In this document: one piece after another, positions 34,169-46,020 of the stretch
How the letters are laid out: every line of letters begins with the position of its first letter
How positions within the stretch are numbered: position 1 is the stretch's first letter
DNA from: Pleurotus djamor
Lineage: Eukaryota; Basidiomycota; Agaricomycetes; Agaricales; Pleurotaceae
Assembly: GCA_029747585.1 (NCBI GenBank)
Contig: JAPEVF010000273.1
Location: 1-56,359 of the forward strand
Reading direction: 5' to 3'
Length of the DNA stretch: 56,359 nucleotides
Notes under the pieces: generated by a model
The model's database searches: none
Told to the model about the DNA's origin: nothing
The model's input: the letters and a program-made list of their open reading frames with translations, nothing else
Position numbers and translations under genes: made by a program

Positions 34169-34755
34169 ATGGCGCCACGCAAGCCCGTCTCGATGTCTGT
34201 TATGCTCTTCATACTTGTTCTCTCACTCCTCGCAGTCTTCTTGGCGTTCACCCTTCTCAACATCATCACAGAAGCTTATATACACACTCGACTGCTTGAA
34301 GTCTGTTTGCTTGACGTGAACCAGACATTATATCTCCCAGACCCCGCGCCCAGCGGCCGGGATTATTGGATTCCAAGAGAGATCTACGACAAGGCGATTA
34401 ATACGCGTAAGTGACTATCTCCCACTCTCTCAACCATGTGGATTGACTTACTGTTTGCCCTTATTAGTCAACTATGCTCTTATGTTGAACTTGGTGCTAC
34501 TCTTTTTNCGTCCTCCACACCGTGGACGGGTTTGAATCTTTCATCAAGATATATTTTGGTTCGTATTCACTTTCCTTCAGAGCCCGGACCGTCTAGGGTA
34601 GCCCCGGTACTAATTTGTTGACCCACTCGCTAGTTTCCTCCGTAACTCATGGGGAAGATGATAAGAAGGCTCTGCTTCAGCACGAACCCCAGGATGATGA
34701 AGGTTTGCCAAGATACTCTACTCACCCAGAGCTTGGCTCTGAAAGTCCAGCCTGA
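34169..34755 (+). CDS. Small hypothetical membrane protein (149 residues)
   Basis: Exons 34169-34406, 34468-34558 and 34634-34755 join across GT-AG introns of 61 and 75 bp and end at TGA 34753-34755. Exon lengths sum to a multiple of three only if the N at 34508 is an extra base, giving 149 residues. The N-terminus carries a strong transmembrane helix (SVMLFILVLSLLAVFLAF), preceded by basic residues. A second hydrophobic helix lies in exon 2 (YALMLNLVLLFFVLHTV). The tail is acidic and polar (HGEDDKKALLQHEPQDDEG). The two-helix layout suggests an integral membrane protein; no family was recognised. Confidence 0.65.
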
Positions 34756-34759
34756 AGTT

Positions 34760-35860
34760 AGCGTGATTTTCTACTACCCTCCTGCATCAGCTCATAACTG
34801 ATCAGTTGTTGACATAGTCTACGAAACGCTGGGTGCTATTATTTCTTGGTAAGTGAGCCGGGGTGTTGGGTACTATATGATATATGAGGGCTTACACAGC
34901 TGCCTGATTCTTCAGATGCTTTCCGTCCTGTTTGTGTTTCCTTTCTTTTTTCTCTTGGGACAGTTTTCTTGGAGCGTAGCCTAGGGGTGGTATTAGTTTC
35001 GAAGGTTGCGCATTCGTAGCGTCAGAGGAGATCAATGACAAGCCTGAGCGTAGCGTTAAAGTTGTGGGATATGTCGCTTGTCGCAAGCCAAAAGTTAGCT
35101 TGTTCTTCGTGCAACGTTGCTTCGTGTCTGAAACATGAAGGAGACGATGACCGAGCCTTTGTTCGATGCAGACGCTGTGAGGTTCCAAGTCAGCTATGTA
35201 TATGAGCCCCTGTCCAAGCGACGATGTAGCGAAGGACGAAGTAAAGGCGGATATTGTGGGCCAACTCGTTGCGTGCCCCTTCACGCTCGCCGTGACTGCG
35301 ATAATGCAGATTATCGTGCCGGGGAAGCCAACCACCAGAGACGGGAACAAGTAAAGAGATCGTCGTGAATACAGTAAAATAACCGACTCGTGATCATACC
35401 ATGTAATGGCGTACCTTTCCAACCATGTTGCTACCATAGCTACCTTGAGCTGGACATATGGCAGGGAGGGTTTTAATTCAATACAAGGGAATGTAAGTAT
35501 CGCTCTAACCACCATGATTATGGGATACATACAAGTGAGCGGCATGATGCGCGCAAATTGAAAGACCTGGCAAGCAAATATCTTCAGCATGATGGGTTAG
35601 TATGGCAAGACACGCACATGGTGGATCAGTATGGCAAGTCGCGAACATGATGATGCAAACATTCTCATTCTCATCAAGAATGGGTGCTCCTGATATTATC
35701 CTTCTAATGCGAGAACATGGTGTGTGAATTCTTGTGAGTGTATCCATTATTGCACGAAATGATATCATTCATCAGGATGGGGTAGGGAACAATGTGTATA
35801 TAACGGTGGCGGGTCTAGTAGGGTAGTAGGGATGAAGGAGCCCGAGTGACATCCGATGTA
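34760..35860. other. Stretch with a long minus-strand frame of uncertain status
   Basis: A 232-codon open frame on the minus strand (34892-35590) contains hydrophobic segments, for example VVGFPGTIICIIAVTA near 35280. No family motif was seen, and GT-AG pairs inside it would remove parts, so the true exon structure, if any, is not known. Confidence 0.3.
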
Positions 35861-35863
35861 TGT

Positions 35864-37528
35864 TCAGGTAGAGATTCCTTCGGTAACCGCGGTTGCTCGA
35901 CGACGGCGCTGAGCCTGAACCGTTGCGAGGAAATTGGCCGTGGGTTCAGACTGATTGTCGTCGGATATGGCAACGCCGGGGAAGACGCGTCTAAGGAGGG
36001 CATCAGTGAGGTCAGTGAGGGGCCACATTTCTGAGGCGCGAGACTTACTGGTTCCACCACTGAAGAACCGCTTTGGCTTGACCCCTCTGGGTCTTGGGAT
36101 GCGGATACCTCGAGATAGTCAACAAGCGTCTGATAGAATGTAGGATAGTCGAAGCGGTTGTACTGGGTTGAGGTGGAACTGGAAGCGGTAGCGTGGGATG
36201 ATGTCAGATGTCATCAATGCAACGTTGTCGCCGCACAACACCCACGCACTCACCAACACGGCCACGTAGGCAATGCTCCTCCCTGTTACTCCTTCCATCT
36301 TAGCTTTCGCTGCGTTCGACTGCTTAGTTGATTTGGCATTGGGATCACCAGAGGTAATCGGAATCCCACTCTCAATCCCGGTAGCATCACCACTGATGGC
36401 AGAGGAAGGGGACGTGAAGATATATTTATATGCCTAAAGCCAAAGCTGTCAGCAAAAAGACGTTCCAAGTGCGAGCTGGAGAGATCGAGAAGGACTCGCC
36501 TTGACTAGGTACCCATTTCGTAAGTATCCCTTCTCCACATCATTGGGATCTCCCTTATTCCCCGCGTATAGGCAGTTCACAAAGAAGCTGTTAGCGCAGC
36601 TGAGGGTACAATTATGAATGCGTTCGCGGATACTTAAAGGTGGGTTAGTAAAAGACGACAAAAGAATCGGTTGGCTTACTTCTCATCACTCCAGTCATAC
36701 TCAACTGGGGTAAGCATATGGCCTGTGAAGTCGTGTGCGAAGCCCCTTGCGATACGGTTGTTTGCATCGAGTTGGGGTAAGCCCACCATTTTCTCGTCTT
36801 GGTTAAGCCATCTCATCAAAGGCTCCCGCAGTTTGTTATAGTCCTCAGTTCGAGCTTGATGGGCACCTTGCTCAAGCGTACTCCGATTAGTCAATGCAAC
36901 CGAGTCTGCGCATACAAAAAGCAGCTCACCTGGCGGAAGTAATGGTCTAGTGCATCAACGTTTGTGGTCTCCTCAATGGCCTTCCCGAAACCTTGGACAT
37001 GCTTACACATTAACTTATAGGACCGGTGGTAACGCTCTTGTCTACGGCAAGTTCAAGCAACAATGTCTTAGCATTGAAGTCACAAACAGAAAGGATAGGT
37101 GAACTCACCGTCGGGTTGTTACCTCATCCGATTCTTCCATTTCCTCGCCGTTTCCCCCATCTACCGATTGGTTGGCATCAGCCACCTCTCGACGCCGGTC
37201 CTCCTCTCGCATATACAGATCAATACGAAGACAGAGGTCAACCAAGCGGCAAAGTTTCCTCCCGCATGTGACTGGAGTCCTAGAAGTGGCACGAAAATGA
37301 GCCGGACGCTACGGCCCAAAGTGTACAGCAAAGCAGGAAATGGTGCGTACGGTTCCTTGTCGGGCTTAACCTTTTTTAACGCTGCATTTTCGTTTTCAAG
37401 ACGCTTTTTTTNGGCGCTTCAACCGTGATATCTCTGCCGTACTCCCCTCGTTTGCGGGCAGCTCGTCCCCGGACCCGGAGCCCGGTGCTGCTGCGGCATG
37501 GTCGTTGTGGGAGGGCTACATCTGAGGA
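35864..37528 (-). CDS. DUF6698-like agaricomycete protein
   Basis: Exons on the minus strand include a coiled-coil N-terminus (STAEISRLKRQKKRLENE, near 37400, where the N at 37412 must be dropped), a segment near 37060-36930 (SYKLMCKHVQGFGKAIEE), 36866-36680, 36632-36500, 36433-36254, 36162-36049 and 35990-35864. The core reads ARGFAHDFTGHMLTP, then KYIFTSPSSA, GRSIAYVA, YPTFYQTLVDYLE and VLQWWNQRVFP. From memory these match a family expanded in Agaricomycetes (RGF..TG..L.P, IFTSPSS, IAYVA, WWN-x-x-FP), which I believe is DUF6698. Function is unknown; such genes are often near transposons. The intron 36434-36499 is GC-AG. A one-base discrepancy near 36087-36108 must be bridged by a 22-nt GT-AG removal or an indel. 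Confidence 0.6.
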
Positions 37529-37599
37529 TGGTTGTGGTTGTGGTCCAACTTGGGGGGATCCGTGTCGTCTCTAGGACCCTCACTTTTATATTGATTTTC

Positions 37600-37949
37600 T
37601 GTTTTTTTTTTGACACCGAATTTCCAATTTTTTNGAACAGGTCGTCGTGTTTCCAGCTCGGCGAGTACTTCGGGAAGAGCTTGTGCCGGCTCAGGGAGCT
37701 CGAGATGTGGCTCTGGCTCTCGCATTTCCTTGAGAATAGCCAGTAAGTCGTTGGTTACACAATAACGCACACATATGGACTTACAATGTCCAAAGGCTCG
37801 CCATTGGTGTCATCTGGCACCGTTGCAGGCGCAGCCTCCTGAGGGAGACCGGCGGGCTGTAGCTGGCTTGACGCACATTCCGCTACGTGCTTTCGAAGGC
37901 CACAGTCGCTTTTCCACGAAGCCTTGCAGTATCGGCAAGTGGAAGGCAT
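37600..37949 (-). mobile_element. Plavaka-type transposase fragment, copy 3 (N-terminus)
   Basis: The ATG at 37949 starts MPSTCRYCKASWKSDCGLR, with a C-x2-C...H-x4-C zinc finger of the type found at the N-terminus of Plavaka transposases. A 56-bp intron (37729-37784) leads to a Glu/Pro-rich segment (EPHLELPEPAQALPEVLAEL), also typical. After about 37600 the family similarity is lost. It abuts the 5' side of the DUF6698-like gene. Confidence 0.5.
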
Positions 37950-37959
37950 CAAATGGACC

Positions 37960-40450
37960 TTGTAAACGAGGGTGAGTGAAGCGAGGGGATGAAGAAATGG
38001 AACCAGCCCACTTAGCGCACACTCTGAGGTGGTGAGGGAGTAGCAGCTTTGTAGGCACATTTTATACACCCCCAGAGGGTGAAAACGGTTGGATTGGACC
38101 GTGGTACATTATCAGAGAAGAGGATTTGTAGCGCGAGAAGTGTGACACACGTTGGAGTCCATATGCTTCGGGAGGCGACAAGAGATGTTTACGGGGATGC
38201 AGAAAGCTAATTTGACTGGAGGTTGCGCGTTGGCAGTAGGTAGGTCAAGAAACCCATCATGCATCAGTGGTGACCTGTCGCGCTGAGCGGGGGCTGTAGT
38301 AGGTTGGCCAAGGCACCCCAGTCTGGGATGGGTCTTATCTCGGAGCATGCAGTATGGTGGGTAGATGATAGTGTTCTTGTAATTAATATAGCATACTGGC
38401 GACATTGGGAAGGATGGTGAAGATACAGTAGAGGCTAAATAAGGCGCAGCCCATGCTGGTCGTGGCTGATAACGCGGTTGGAAGGATGACGGCGCCAACC
38501 AGATGACCCCACCAGAATGCTTGGAGTGATACCAGATATAGACCAGAGTAGTGACCTTTGGCCAGGACGTCGACGGAATGGTGGATGTTTGATGAAGAGG
38601 GCGCGCGTTGATCAGACATACCAAATTGGGAACGGTCTCGTGAGGTCGAATCAGAATCTACAAGGAACGCATCGTGCTTGGCCTTGTTAGGCACCGGATG
38701 CATGCATTCTGTCCGAAATTTACGCGTTTTTTTCCCTACTCCCACCCACCACCGTGCGCATCCGTGGCCATGCTGAGGATGGGACTACCCTCCCGCTGGT
38801 CATGGTTATGGAACATCTTGGACTGGGTCATTGATCCGCTCGAGAATTCCGCCAAAATGTGCCGTTTCTTATGAAACGATGGTTACTTCTGAAATACTGA
38901 CTCGGACACCTGTGGCTCGGGCCCGCTCTTACAAGAATCGCTAAAACATGGTCAAGTTACATGAACGGTGTGTACGCAGTCTTCCTTCCACATCTGTCTA
39001 CATGTTGAGCGCTGCGCAGCCATCCCTAGCGTGGTGAATGAGGGTGCATGGCTACCATTCGGTGTTCATCCGGTAACGGGCGCCATAGGATCCGACATGG
39101 CGTGTAACCTGTCTCGTCTCCCGGCCTCTTCGTATCTCTCTGGTTCCATCGGCGTGACCCATGCTGTTCCGATCGTACGAAACACTCGGTTCGACTCTGA
39201 TCCCCATTCCTCGGATGGTTCGAGCTCAGCTTGGAGAAGTGATGCTGGACTTGGGGTGGAGAATGTATGGGTAACAAATTGTGAGGACGTGGCTTTTGCA
39301 GGTGCGAAGGAAACAAATCGCCCCAGTTTACAGAGATCTAATCTTGTTGTTATAGCACGCCGTTTCATGATCAATGCGTATCGCTACGTGTCGAACCTTC
39401 CCTTCCACCCAAAGTCACTGTCACCGCTACCGTCCGAGTTCTGCACGCGTCACGAACGGTGTATACGCCATCTTTTCCTACAACACCGCAACCAACGCAA
39501 CGAAAACTGTTGGCACATCCCCAACATCGTCTTCGCACTCTCCCGAAACATGACTACTCCCCAGCACATCTTCCCTTCGCACACAGGCCCCGTTTTTCAA
39601 CCAATAAATGTTCCTCCTCACCCTCACCTTTTCATCTGGGTCAGTGCCTCCCCCTCTACCGCCCTTCCCGGCGCATCGTCCTCCCTCCTGACTCATCAAC
39701 GTCAACTCCAAAGCCTCGATGACCTTCCTTGCACCTCAGCTACCGACCTCTTATCCGTTCTTCATCGCCAACCCCTGGTCCACTGCCACCTGCCAGGGTG
39801 CCATCACAACTCATCACCGAGACCTCATCTCTACAAAGCCATGCGCCGAATCATGTCGACCTCGCAATCCTTGATCGGAACCCAGTCCAGTGGGTGTTCG
39901 GGGAGCGCCGACGATACGCTCTGCCTACGAGTATACTACGCACCGTTCCAAACACGTAGAGGGTGGTTCACTCAAGACCAAGAACCAAGACAAGGGTCAG
40001 ACGATGAACATGACGACGAAGCTATGAGGTCGTGATCCAAGCACGCGTCTTTGGGACGACCAATCACGACAAGACGTACCACACCACAGACACCGTTCCT
40101 CTCACAAACATGCCCACAGAATACGATCCAAACCTTTCAATAATCTTAATTCACTCTTTCTCTTGACCTCGACACGTCATACTGCAGAGGCCTCCCAAGC
40201 GCGTGCGGCTGAATAAATGCTGACATCTACAACATCCCTTCTCACCAAAACACGCAGTGAACAAGCACAGTTGCACACCCAGCCTCCTCGGCTGCCGTGC
40301 GGGTCGTGTCTGCGGAGGGGGAAGGCTGTGCAATGTCGTGCCAGAGCAAGAGCAACGGCTCGGAGAGTGGAAGGAGAAAGGAGATTGCGGGCGGCGAAAA
40401 GGGAAGGGTACAAACACGGTTTGAAGCGACGGAGACGGCTGGCGCTGGCT
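37960..40450. other. Stretch with frames of uncertain status
   Basis: A 355-codon plus-strand frame (38968-40035) and minus-strand frames at 38112-38745 are the longest. The minus-strand one at 38383-38700 has a membrane-like tail (LYLVSLQAFWWGHLVGAVIL). None shows a recognised family; His/Pro/Ser-rich composition in the plus frame is compatible with chance. I do not call a gene. Confidence 0.3.
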
Positions 40451-40459
40451 CCGACAGGC

Positions 40460-42081
40460 CGAAGGAGATATGTGTAGTACCTGGGCGGCTGTCCGTGCCC
40501 TTGCTGCTCAATCACCAAGGCCAAAATTCCAAACCTTGGCCAGACATGGCTTGTCGATTGAATCCCAAAAGGCGCCAATTTGACACACCCGAGCTCCAGG
40601 AAACTATTGAAAAGACGCGAAAATTCATCTTTATGAATGGAAACCTGCCTAATGGAACGAGGGTGGACTCCTCTCTTAAAGAGTTGTCCCTCGTGCCACA
40701 TCATATATGTACAGGACTCTTGTCGGCTTCTCTGACCCTCAATACGAAACTGAAGACCTCCCACGAGAAGTTGAAGCCCGAGCACGCCGCCGTCGCAAAG
40801 TGGACCGTACCAAGTCAGCCGATACCACCTCCAAGTCAGCCGATGCCACTGCCTCAACACCACGAACTCTCGACCTGTCTACGTACAAACTCCACGCCCT
40901 TGGAGATTATGTGGAAGCCATCCGTAACCTTGGAACGACAGCGTCATGGTCTACGCAAATTGTAAGCTTCCTACCTCTTTGTTTTAGCAGATCTAACAAT
41001 ATTTGCAGGGTGAGCTTGAGCATCGCTATGTCAAACGCCTTTATCCTCTCACCAACAAGACCAAATATACTAGCCAAATCGCTCAACACGAGCAACGCGA
41101 ACGTCTACTTCGAGCACTTCGGCATCGGATGGACGGCATACATCGACCAACAGAGCAGGCTGATGACGAACCGGACCATTCAAGCCAGGAAACACTGTTA
41201 CCACCGGAGCCGTCCCTCAGCCAACATCATTTCATCTCTTCCTCGCACCGCCAGGCCTTGTCGGACAGTGGTTTTATCGATGATCACGAAGATGATATTG
41301 CATTCAAGGTGAGTTTTTTCGATTTGAGTAGATATGTTTTATTAACCATCGCAACTAGAATTTCTTACCCAAGCTCGAGGCCCATCTTCTAGGTCGTCTC
41401 CTTGGAATTCGGTATACAGGTGACGAACACGAGTTCTCGGGCCAGGAGCTCTCCGAAGTGATCATCGCAAATGACCGACTCTATGCCCATAAAGTTTTGC
41501 GGGTCTTTTATACCAGCTACGATTCCCGCCGGTGCTATGATGTTCTCAACCCCCGCAGACACGCTGACTTCATCACACGAAGAACGACGACAACATTCCA
41601 AGCCATCCCTTCTGGTATGGCCGTATTCTGAAAAAAATTAGTGCAGTCGTATACTACCTTTGCCTCGAAAGCGCGCAAACGATGCACTTCCTATGGATCA
41701 GGCGGTATGGGCGTGATCTTGATCATGCCACTGGATTTGGAGCCAAGCGCCTCCTCCGTCTGGGATTTGTCCAAATTGGGGGGAGCATTCCTTTGGTGTT
41801 GCGTGCTGTCCACATCATACCCGCATTTGCTCATGGACTGGCTGAAGAGCCAACAGAGCCCTTGTTTGCCATCCAATTATCCGAGCCGGAGGCACAATGG
41901 AAATGGTATTATCTTGGTTTGTACGTACTGCATCTTCCTTTCTCTAATTACTTGGGTGACAACTTTTCTTAGGTTCTCTGATCGTGATACTGGTATGCGC
42001 CAACTTGGCGGAGGTGTGGGCCACCATCATTCGCCAACCACGACCGACCCAATTGATGTCGACACTTCAAGACATCAATAA
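40460..42081 (+). pseudogene. Plavaka/Tnp2-type transposase, copy 4 (C-terminal half, internally deleted)
   Basis: It opens with a CPCPCC box and SITKAKIPNLGQ near 40490, followed by KTRKFIFMNGNLPNGTRVD and SLKELSLVP. It then jumps to LPREVEARARRRRK, so about 150 codons between are deleted. After this it reads YKLHALGDY and STQI; the intron 40962-41008 leads to GELEHRYVKRLYPLTNK, and NFLPKLEAHLLGRLLGI starts after a second intron near 41310-41358. The end reads LYAHKVLRVFYTSYDSRR, MHFLWIRRYGRDLDHATGF and DRDTGMRQLGGGVGHHH. One frameshift lies near 41600, just before H-P-F-W-Y-G-R. The stop is at 42079-42081. It is not functional, but it is better preserved at the 3' end than copy 1. Confidence 0.7.
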
Positions 42082-42139
42082 TGATCCGGTTAATGACTCT
42101 GAAAACGAGTCCGTGCTCCCTGAGCTCGTGCAATCGTAA

Positions 42140-44800
42140 TGTATGGCGGACTTCGCTATAGTTTGGTCAGACCGCCTGATCAGACGCGAACCGTGCTGTC
42201 GGGCATTACGCGTACGAGCCGCGGTGGCGTTGACAACGTCTGGCGGGAGTTTACCAGCCCTCCAACAGGGACCGCCCGATTCACTGATGCGGTCATATGT
42301 GAAGATGGCCATTGTTCCAATTGACCTCAAGTCGGCTGTTCTTCTAATCGTCGTCTGCAACGCAAACGCGGCCCATTGTTAACATACGGACGGGCGCTCA
42401 TTCCAGAGGCACCTTCCTCTCGGATAGGCGCGCAAGTGGCCGAGCGCTGAAGCCGAGTGAGTCGAGACCCAGGCTTGGGTCGGTACCCCGAGCCTCTCGT
42501 GTATCACTGGAGATCGTGCGCTTCGCAGCCACCCCGTAGACCCCGTACTCGCGGTGCTGAAGCGCTGAACCGTCGCGGAGCCAAGCGTCTTCAACCGAGG
42601 ATTACATGTGTCCGCGGTGCGCGATCAACCTGTTTCATCCCTTGCTTCCTCCTAACTCAACCGATTTTGTCCGTCCTTAGTCCTTCACTATGCACTCCAA
42701 AACCTTTCTCCGCCACATCAAAGAGTCAACATGCTCGCGGATCCGATTTAGAAGTCTCTTCGTCAATTCGCCTCGGTTGGAGTAATAGGAACTGAACGAT
42801 CTTACTTACGACCCAGGACACTTACCGCCGACCCTATTTCAACGTCGCGCAGGCTCCTCCTTTGATGCTGAAGCTATGAGTACTCGTACGTACTCAGAAC
42901 AGACGGAATTAGCAAAAACAGTGTCGCTCAGACCAAGCTGGAGAAGAGAGAAGGCAGAATAATTACATTTAATGGAGCTACATGTCAGCGGACCCAGATT
43001 CTGGACAAGTTCGCCCGGTCGTGTCGGAGGCGGCCGAAAATCATGTTGCTGCGAGCTTGAATCCGGTTGGAATGGACATGGGCAATTTTTTTTTCTGATA
43101 CTGATTTACCAGAGAAGGTCTCAGTTTCTCCTCCTCCGCAAAGTTACATGAGCGGTACGATGTATCCGTCCGTGTCTTTCTTTCTTTCCCCTTTGCGTTC
43201 GTCCCGCGAGATCTACCTAGGCCTTGTCGTTTACTCATTTACTTTAACGTGGAGTTCTTCGAACAATCGAATAATTCTTTTTAATCCTCTTTACGCTGCT
43301 TCCGACCATCAGCTACTTTACTACTATGTATATCCTCAATATTCATATTGCTCCGGATGACCTCTGTTGATCAGGGAAGACGTTGCGAGTCGGCTACGAC
43401 TTGCACTGATGCTTGAGATCAAACTGAAAGCAAGGTAAGTTACAAACTATTGGGGCACGAAAATGATGGTTGACGTACTGGAATGCAGTTCGCCCTTGGG
43501 ATAATGACGGAGCATCAGCCTCTAAGGTGCATGGCTCAAATGGCGAGCAAAGCGGGTCAAGCGACACGGCGCAATTGGCATTGTCGACGTTGAGCATAGA
43601 GAGTGTGTGTTCGTTTTCCTGCTGCTTGTGTTCATTGCGAAGAAAGAGGGGATGCCCGCTTAGTTGAGCTGGCCCCAATGTATCATCCGGTACTTACTGT
43701 CCACATGTCGCTACGCGAGGGTGCGAATGATAGGAAGTCCGATGAAGTTTCTGCACCCCTCAGATCCTGTTGACCTTCTTGGGGCGCGTTGGAAGATTTC
43801 GGAGAGAGTAGATGCAAGACTGAGGAGCTCGCTCAGTTGATATAACAAGAAAGAGAGTGGTAATGCGTCTACGTACTTCTTTCAGCTTTGCATGTACCTC
43901 GCAGGGACTGGATTCGACTGCTCACTTGTTTTGGGGTTCTTTTTTTTCCCAGTGGTCTGTAGCGGTACACCGAAGTTAGTCACTAGGCGGCGCTCACGAC
44001 TTTCTGCTTACCTCGTGTATAAAATCTGCAATGAAGCGGTTGCGCATGGGATTATATTTTGCGGTAGATCGTCCGGTCTTAGCACGACTTGTGTCTTCGT
44101 ATAGTTGTAACCCTATCCGGCACGTTAGACTGAGTTGAGCAGTTCTCCTATTGGAAGAACCTCTGATTAACGCATCTTCCCTATTATGCTTGGTGTTTAG
44201 CCCCGTAGTCTGAATCAGCAAGGTAAAGAAAACGCACAGTGTGGGCGACCAGACGGCCTCTCCGCTCTTGCTCCTGAGTGTATGCCACTGGCAACGTCCG
44301 GTCTCAGCAACTTGAGCGGCAGCGCGGCTCTGCTCGATGGCTGACGGTGTCTGGCCGAAGTCTTCTATGGTCGATTTGGTCGTGAGAGAGGCTATAGAAT
44401 TTTGCTGAATAGTAGGTGGGTGAATATAACGTTCAATTTCCCAGTTGCAGAGCGCCATCGTTACAGCTACAGTCCTATTCTCGGCTCTTTGATCGCGCTG
44501 TGGTAGGGGGGTCACTATTGATAAAAAGACGCCATCCCCCGGACTATTCCTTTATACTCACATAGGCTATACGCAATCGAGCCGGACTTTGGTTGGACAG
44601 ATGAGGTTGCTGGACACTTAGCTTCTTCAATTTAAGCGAACAGGCGTCCGAAACACGTCCCAAATTGTGTTTATTTCTGGCTCATCAATAATTTTACGTA
44701 TCGTGTAATAAACCCTGGCTAAACCACGCCCCTGGTAACCTGTAAGCAACCCCATTTGTCTGTCATCATGCATCATCGATCATCGATTCGTCGTGCATCT
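42140..44800. other. Stretch without a confident gene
   Basis: The best candidate is a 173-codon minus-strand frame at 43994-44515, whose start MALCNWEIERYIHPP is plausible, with a possible later segment at 43394-43678. No family, splice continuity or repeat was established. Confidence 0.3.
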
Positions 44801-44814
44801 TGAAAATATACTTT

Positions 44815-44832
44815 ACCTTGCTTCAGCAAGGT
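44815..44832. repeat. Short perfect palindrome of the ACCTTGC family
   Basis: ACCTTGCTTCAGCAAGGT has 7-bp arms and a 4-nt loop. It is the exact reverse complement of the palindrome at 33560-33577. Confidence 0.8.
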
Positions 44833-45416
44833 CATTCAAAGGTCTACTTGACTAGGGACGCCTGCGTCGTCAAAAACACCCTTGCTTGCCCTGTTGGATT
44901 GATAATTGATTAGCGTAAACATATAGTAGGGACAAGGTCTGGATCTGAGGCCTGTGGTGCAATCCTTGGATGGGTGCAGACACGGGGGTTGTGGAAGGTA
45001 ATGAACAAGATAGATAGTGAGATAGGAGCGGGTAAAAAGATTGAAACGGGGGTGCGGAGAGGTTTGTGAAAGAGGTTGAGATTAGTTTGTCAGTAGAAAG
45101 CAAAGGGTGGCCAAGCTTTGAGCCTCCCGTATGATTCACACATTTCTCATCCGTTTGGTGTCCGTCAGTAGCGCCAAGCAACTGTAAGTCGATTTTATTA
45201 CTCTGGAACAACGTGCGCTACTCCTTAGCCAGTATAGAACACACGGTCAACGTTGTGGTCGTTGGTAAGGGGCTGTGGAGGAGAAGAGAGGGGGAGGTGC
45301 GGCGGGAAGGACCGAGCGGAGAAGAGTCGGAGTCACTCGATTGGGTGGGATGGCGTGCTTCGGAGCCCAGATTTTCAAGTTACGAAGTGGTGACGTGGCG
45401 CCCCCGCCAAATAGTG

Positions 45417-45453
45417 TGAGAAAAGAGATTCGGGTATCTCGGAGATTACCAAA
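45417..45453 (+). repeat. Dispersed repeat, copy 2
   Basis: This copy matches 11786-11822 with about three mismatches (core GAGAAAAGAGATTCGGG). It is followed by the palindrome at 45478. Confidence 0.5.
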
Positions 45454-45477
45454 AAAGGCGAAGAAGGGGGTACAGAG

Positions 45478-45493
45478 ACCTTGCAAGCAAGGT
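45478..45493. repeat. Short perfect palindrome of the ACCTTGC family
   Basis: ACCTTGCAAGCAAGGT has 7-bp arms around AA. It lies 119 bp before the G-rich motif array. Confidence 0.8.
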
Positions 45494-45611
45494 AATGATA
45501 ACCGTCTGCTAATCCTATATTTAGCACTTTTGTACCTAATTTCTGCTTACGTTTCTGCTAATCTAAATTAATTGTTAATTTTGCTTGATTGTTCGGATGA
45601 TTTTTTCAACT

Positions 45612-46020
45612 TCTGCGGGGGACGTCTGAAAACCACTCCCTTGAAGTCTCTTCTGCNGGGGGCTATCCAATTCCATGGTGTCACACCTCTGTCACACTCC
45701 TTCTGCGGGGGGCAGTTGACTCAACTGTCTCGTGTCCGTCACATCCCATAATCTGCGGGGGGGACCTTGACAAGGTGCGTCATCTCATCAATCTGCGGGG
45801 AGCACCCCGACAAGGTACGCTATTTCACTAATCTGCGGGGGGCATCTCAAATTTTGTTCACAAAATTCTATCTGCGGGGGACCCTACTCAGACATCCCTA
45901 TCTGCGGGGACCATGTCCCAGGTACGTCTACCTGCGGGGGGACAATCGATGGAACTCACTAACTTGACTTTCCGCGGGGGGCAACTTTTTGGAAAAGTTT
46001 CTGCGGGGGGCCCTATTTTA
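45612..46020 (+). repeat. Array of eleven TCTGCGGGGG motifs with variable hairpins
   Basis: The motif starts at 45612, 45652 (with an N), 45702, 45752, 45792, 45832, 45871, 45901, 45931 (CCTGCG), 45971 (TCCGCG) and 46000, all in the same orientation, with 4-7 Gs. Start-to-start distances are 40, 50, 50, 40, 40, 39, 30, 30, 40 and 29. The sequences between differ, but several begin at once with a small inverted repeat: CAGTTGACTCAACTG, ACCTTGACAAGGT, AATTTTGTTCACAAAATT, GGGACCATGTCCC, AACTTTTTGGAAAAGTT. TCTGC without the G-run also occurs at 45505, 45542 and 45554. It is not coding in any frame. It starts about 640 bp upstream of F-box paralogue sequence. Confidence 0.85.

Noticed and set aside
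34892..35590. 232-residue membrane protein gene
   Set aside because: The frame is open and partly hydrophobic, but there is no recognised motif and several GT-AG pairs would remove parts of it. Not strong enough for a CDS call.
38968..40035. 355-codon plus-strand open frame as a gene
   Set aside because: It is long, but the composition is His/Pro/Ser-rich, other frames are also open over parts of it, and no motif or splice evidence supports it. Kept as uncertain only.
40297..40400. Fungal Zn2Cys6 transcription factor
   Set aside because: CGSCLRRGKAVQC has the wrong Cys spacing and only three Cys of the six required.
40177..40863. 228-codon minus-strand open frame
   Set aside because: It overlaps transposase copy 4 in antisense over much of its length, and its translation has no family features. 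I take it as a shadow frame.
45612..46020. CRISPR array
   Set aside because: Short repeats with unlike spacers resemble one at first sight. The repeat is only about 10 bp, spacing varies from 29 to 50 bp, spacers contain palindromes, the context is eukaryotic, and there are no cas genes.
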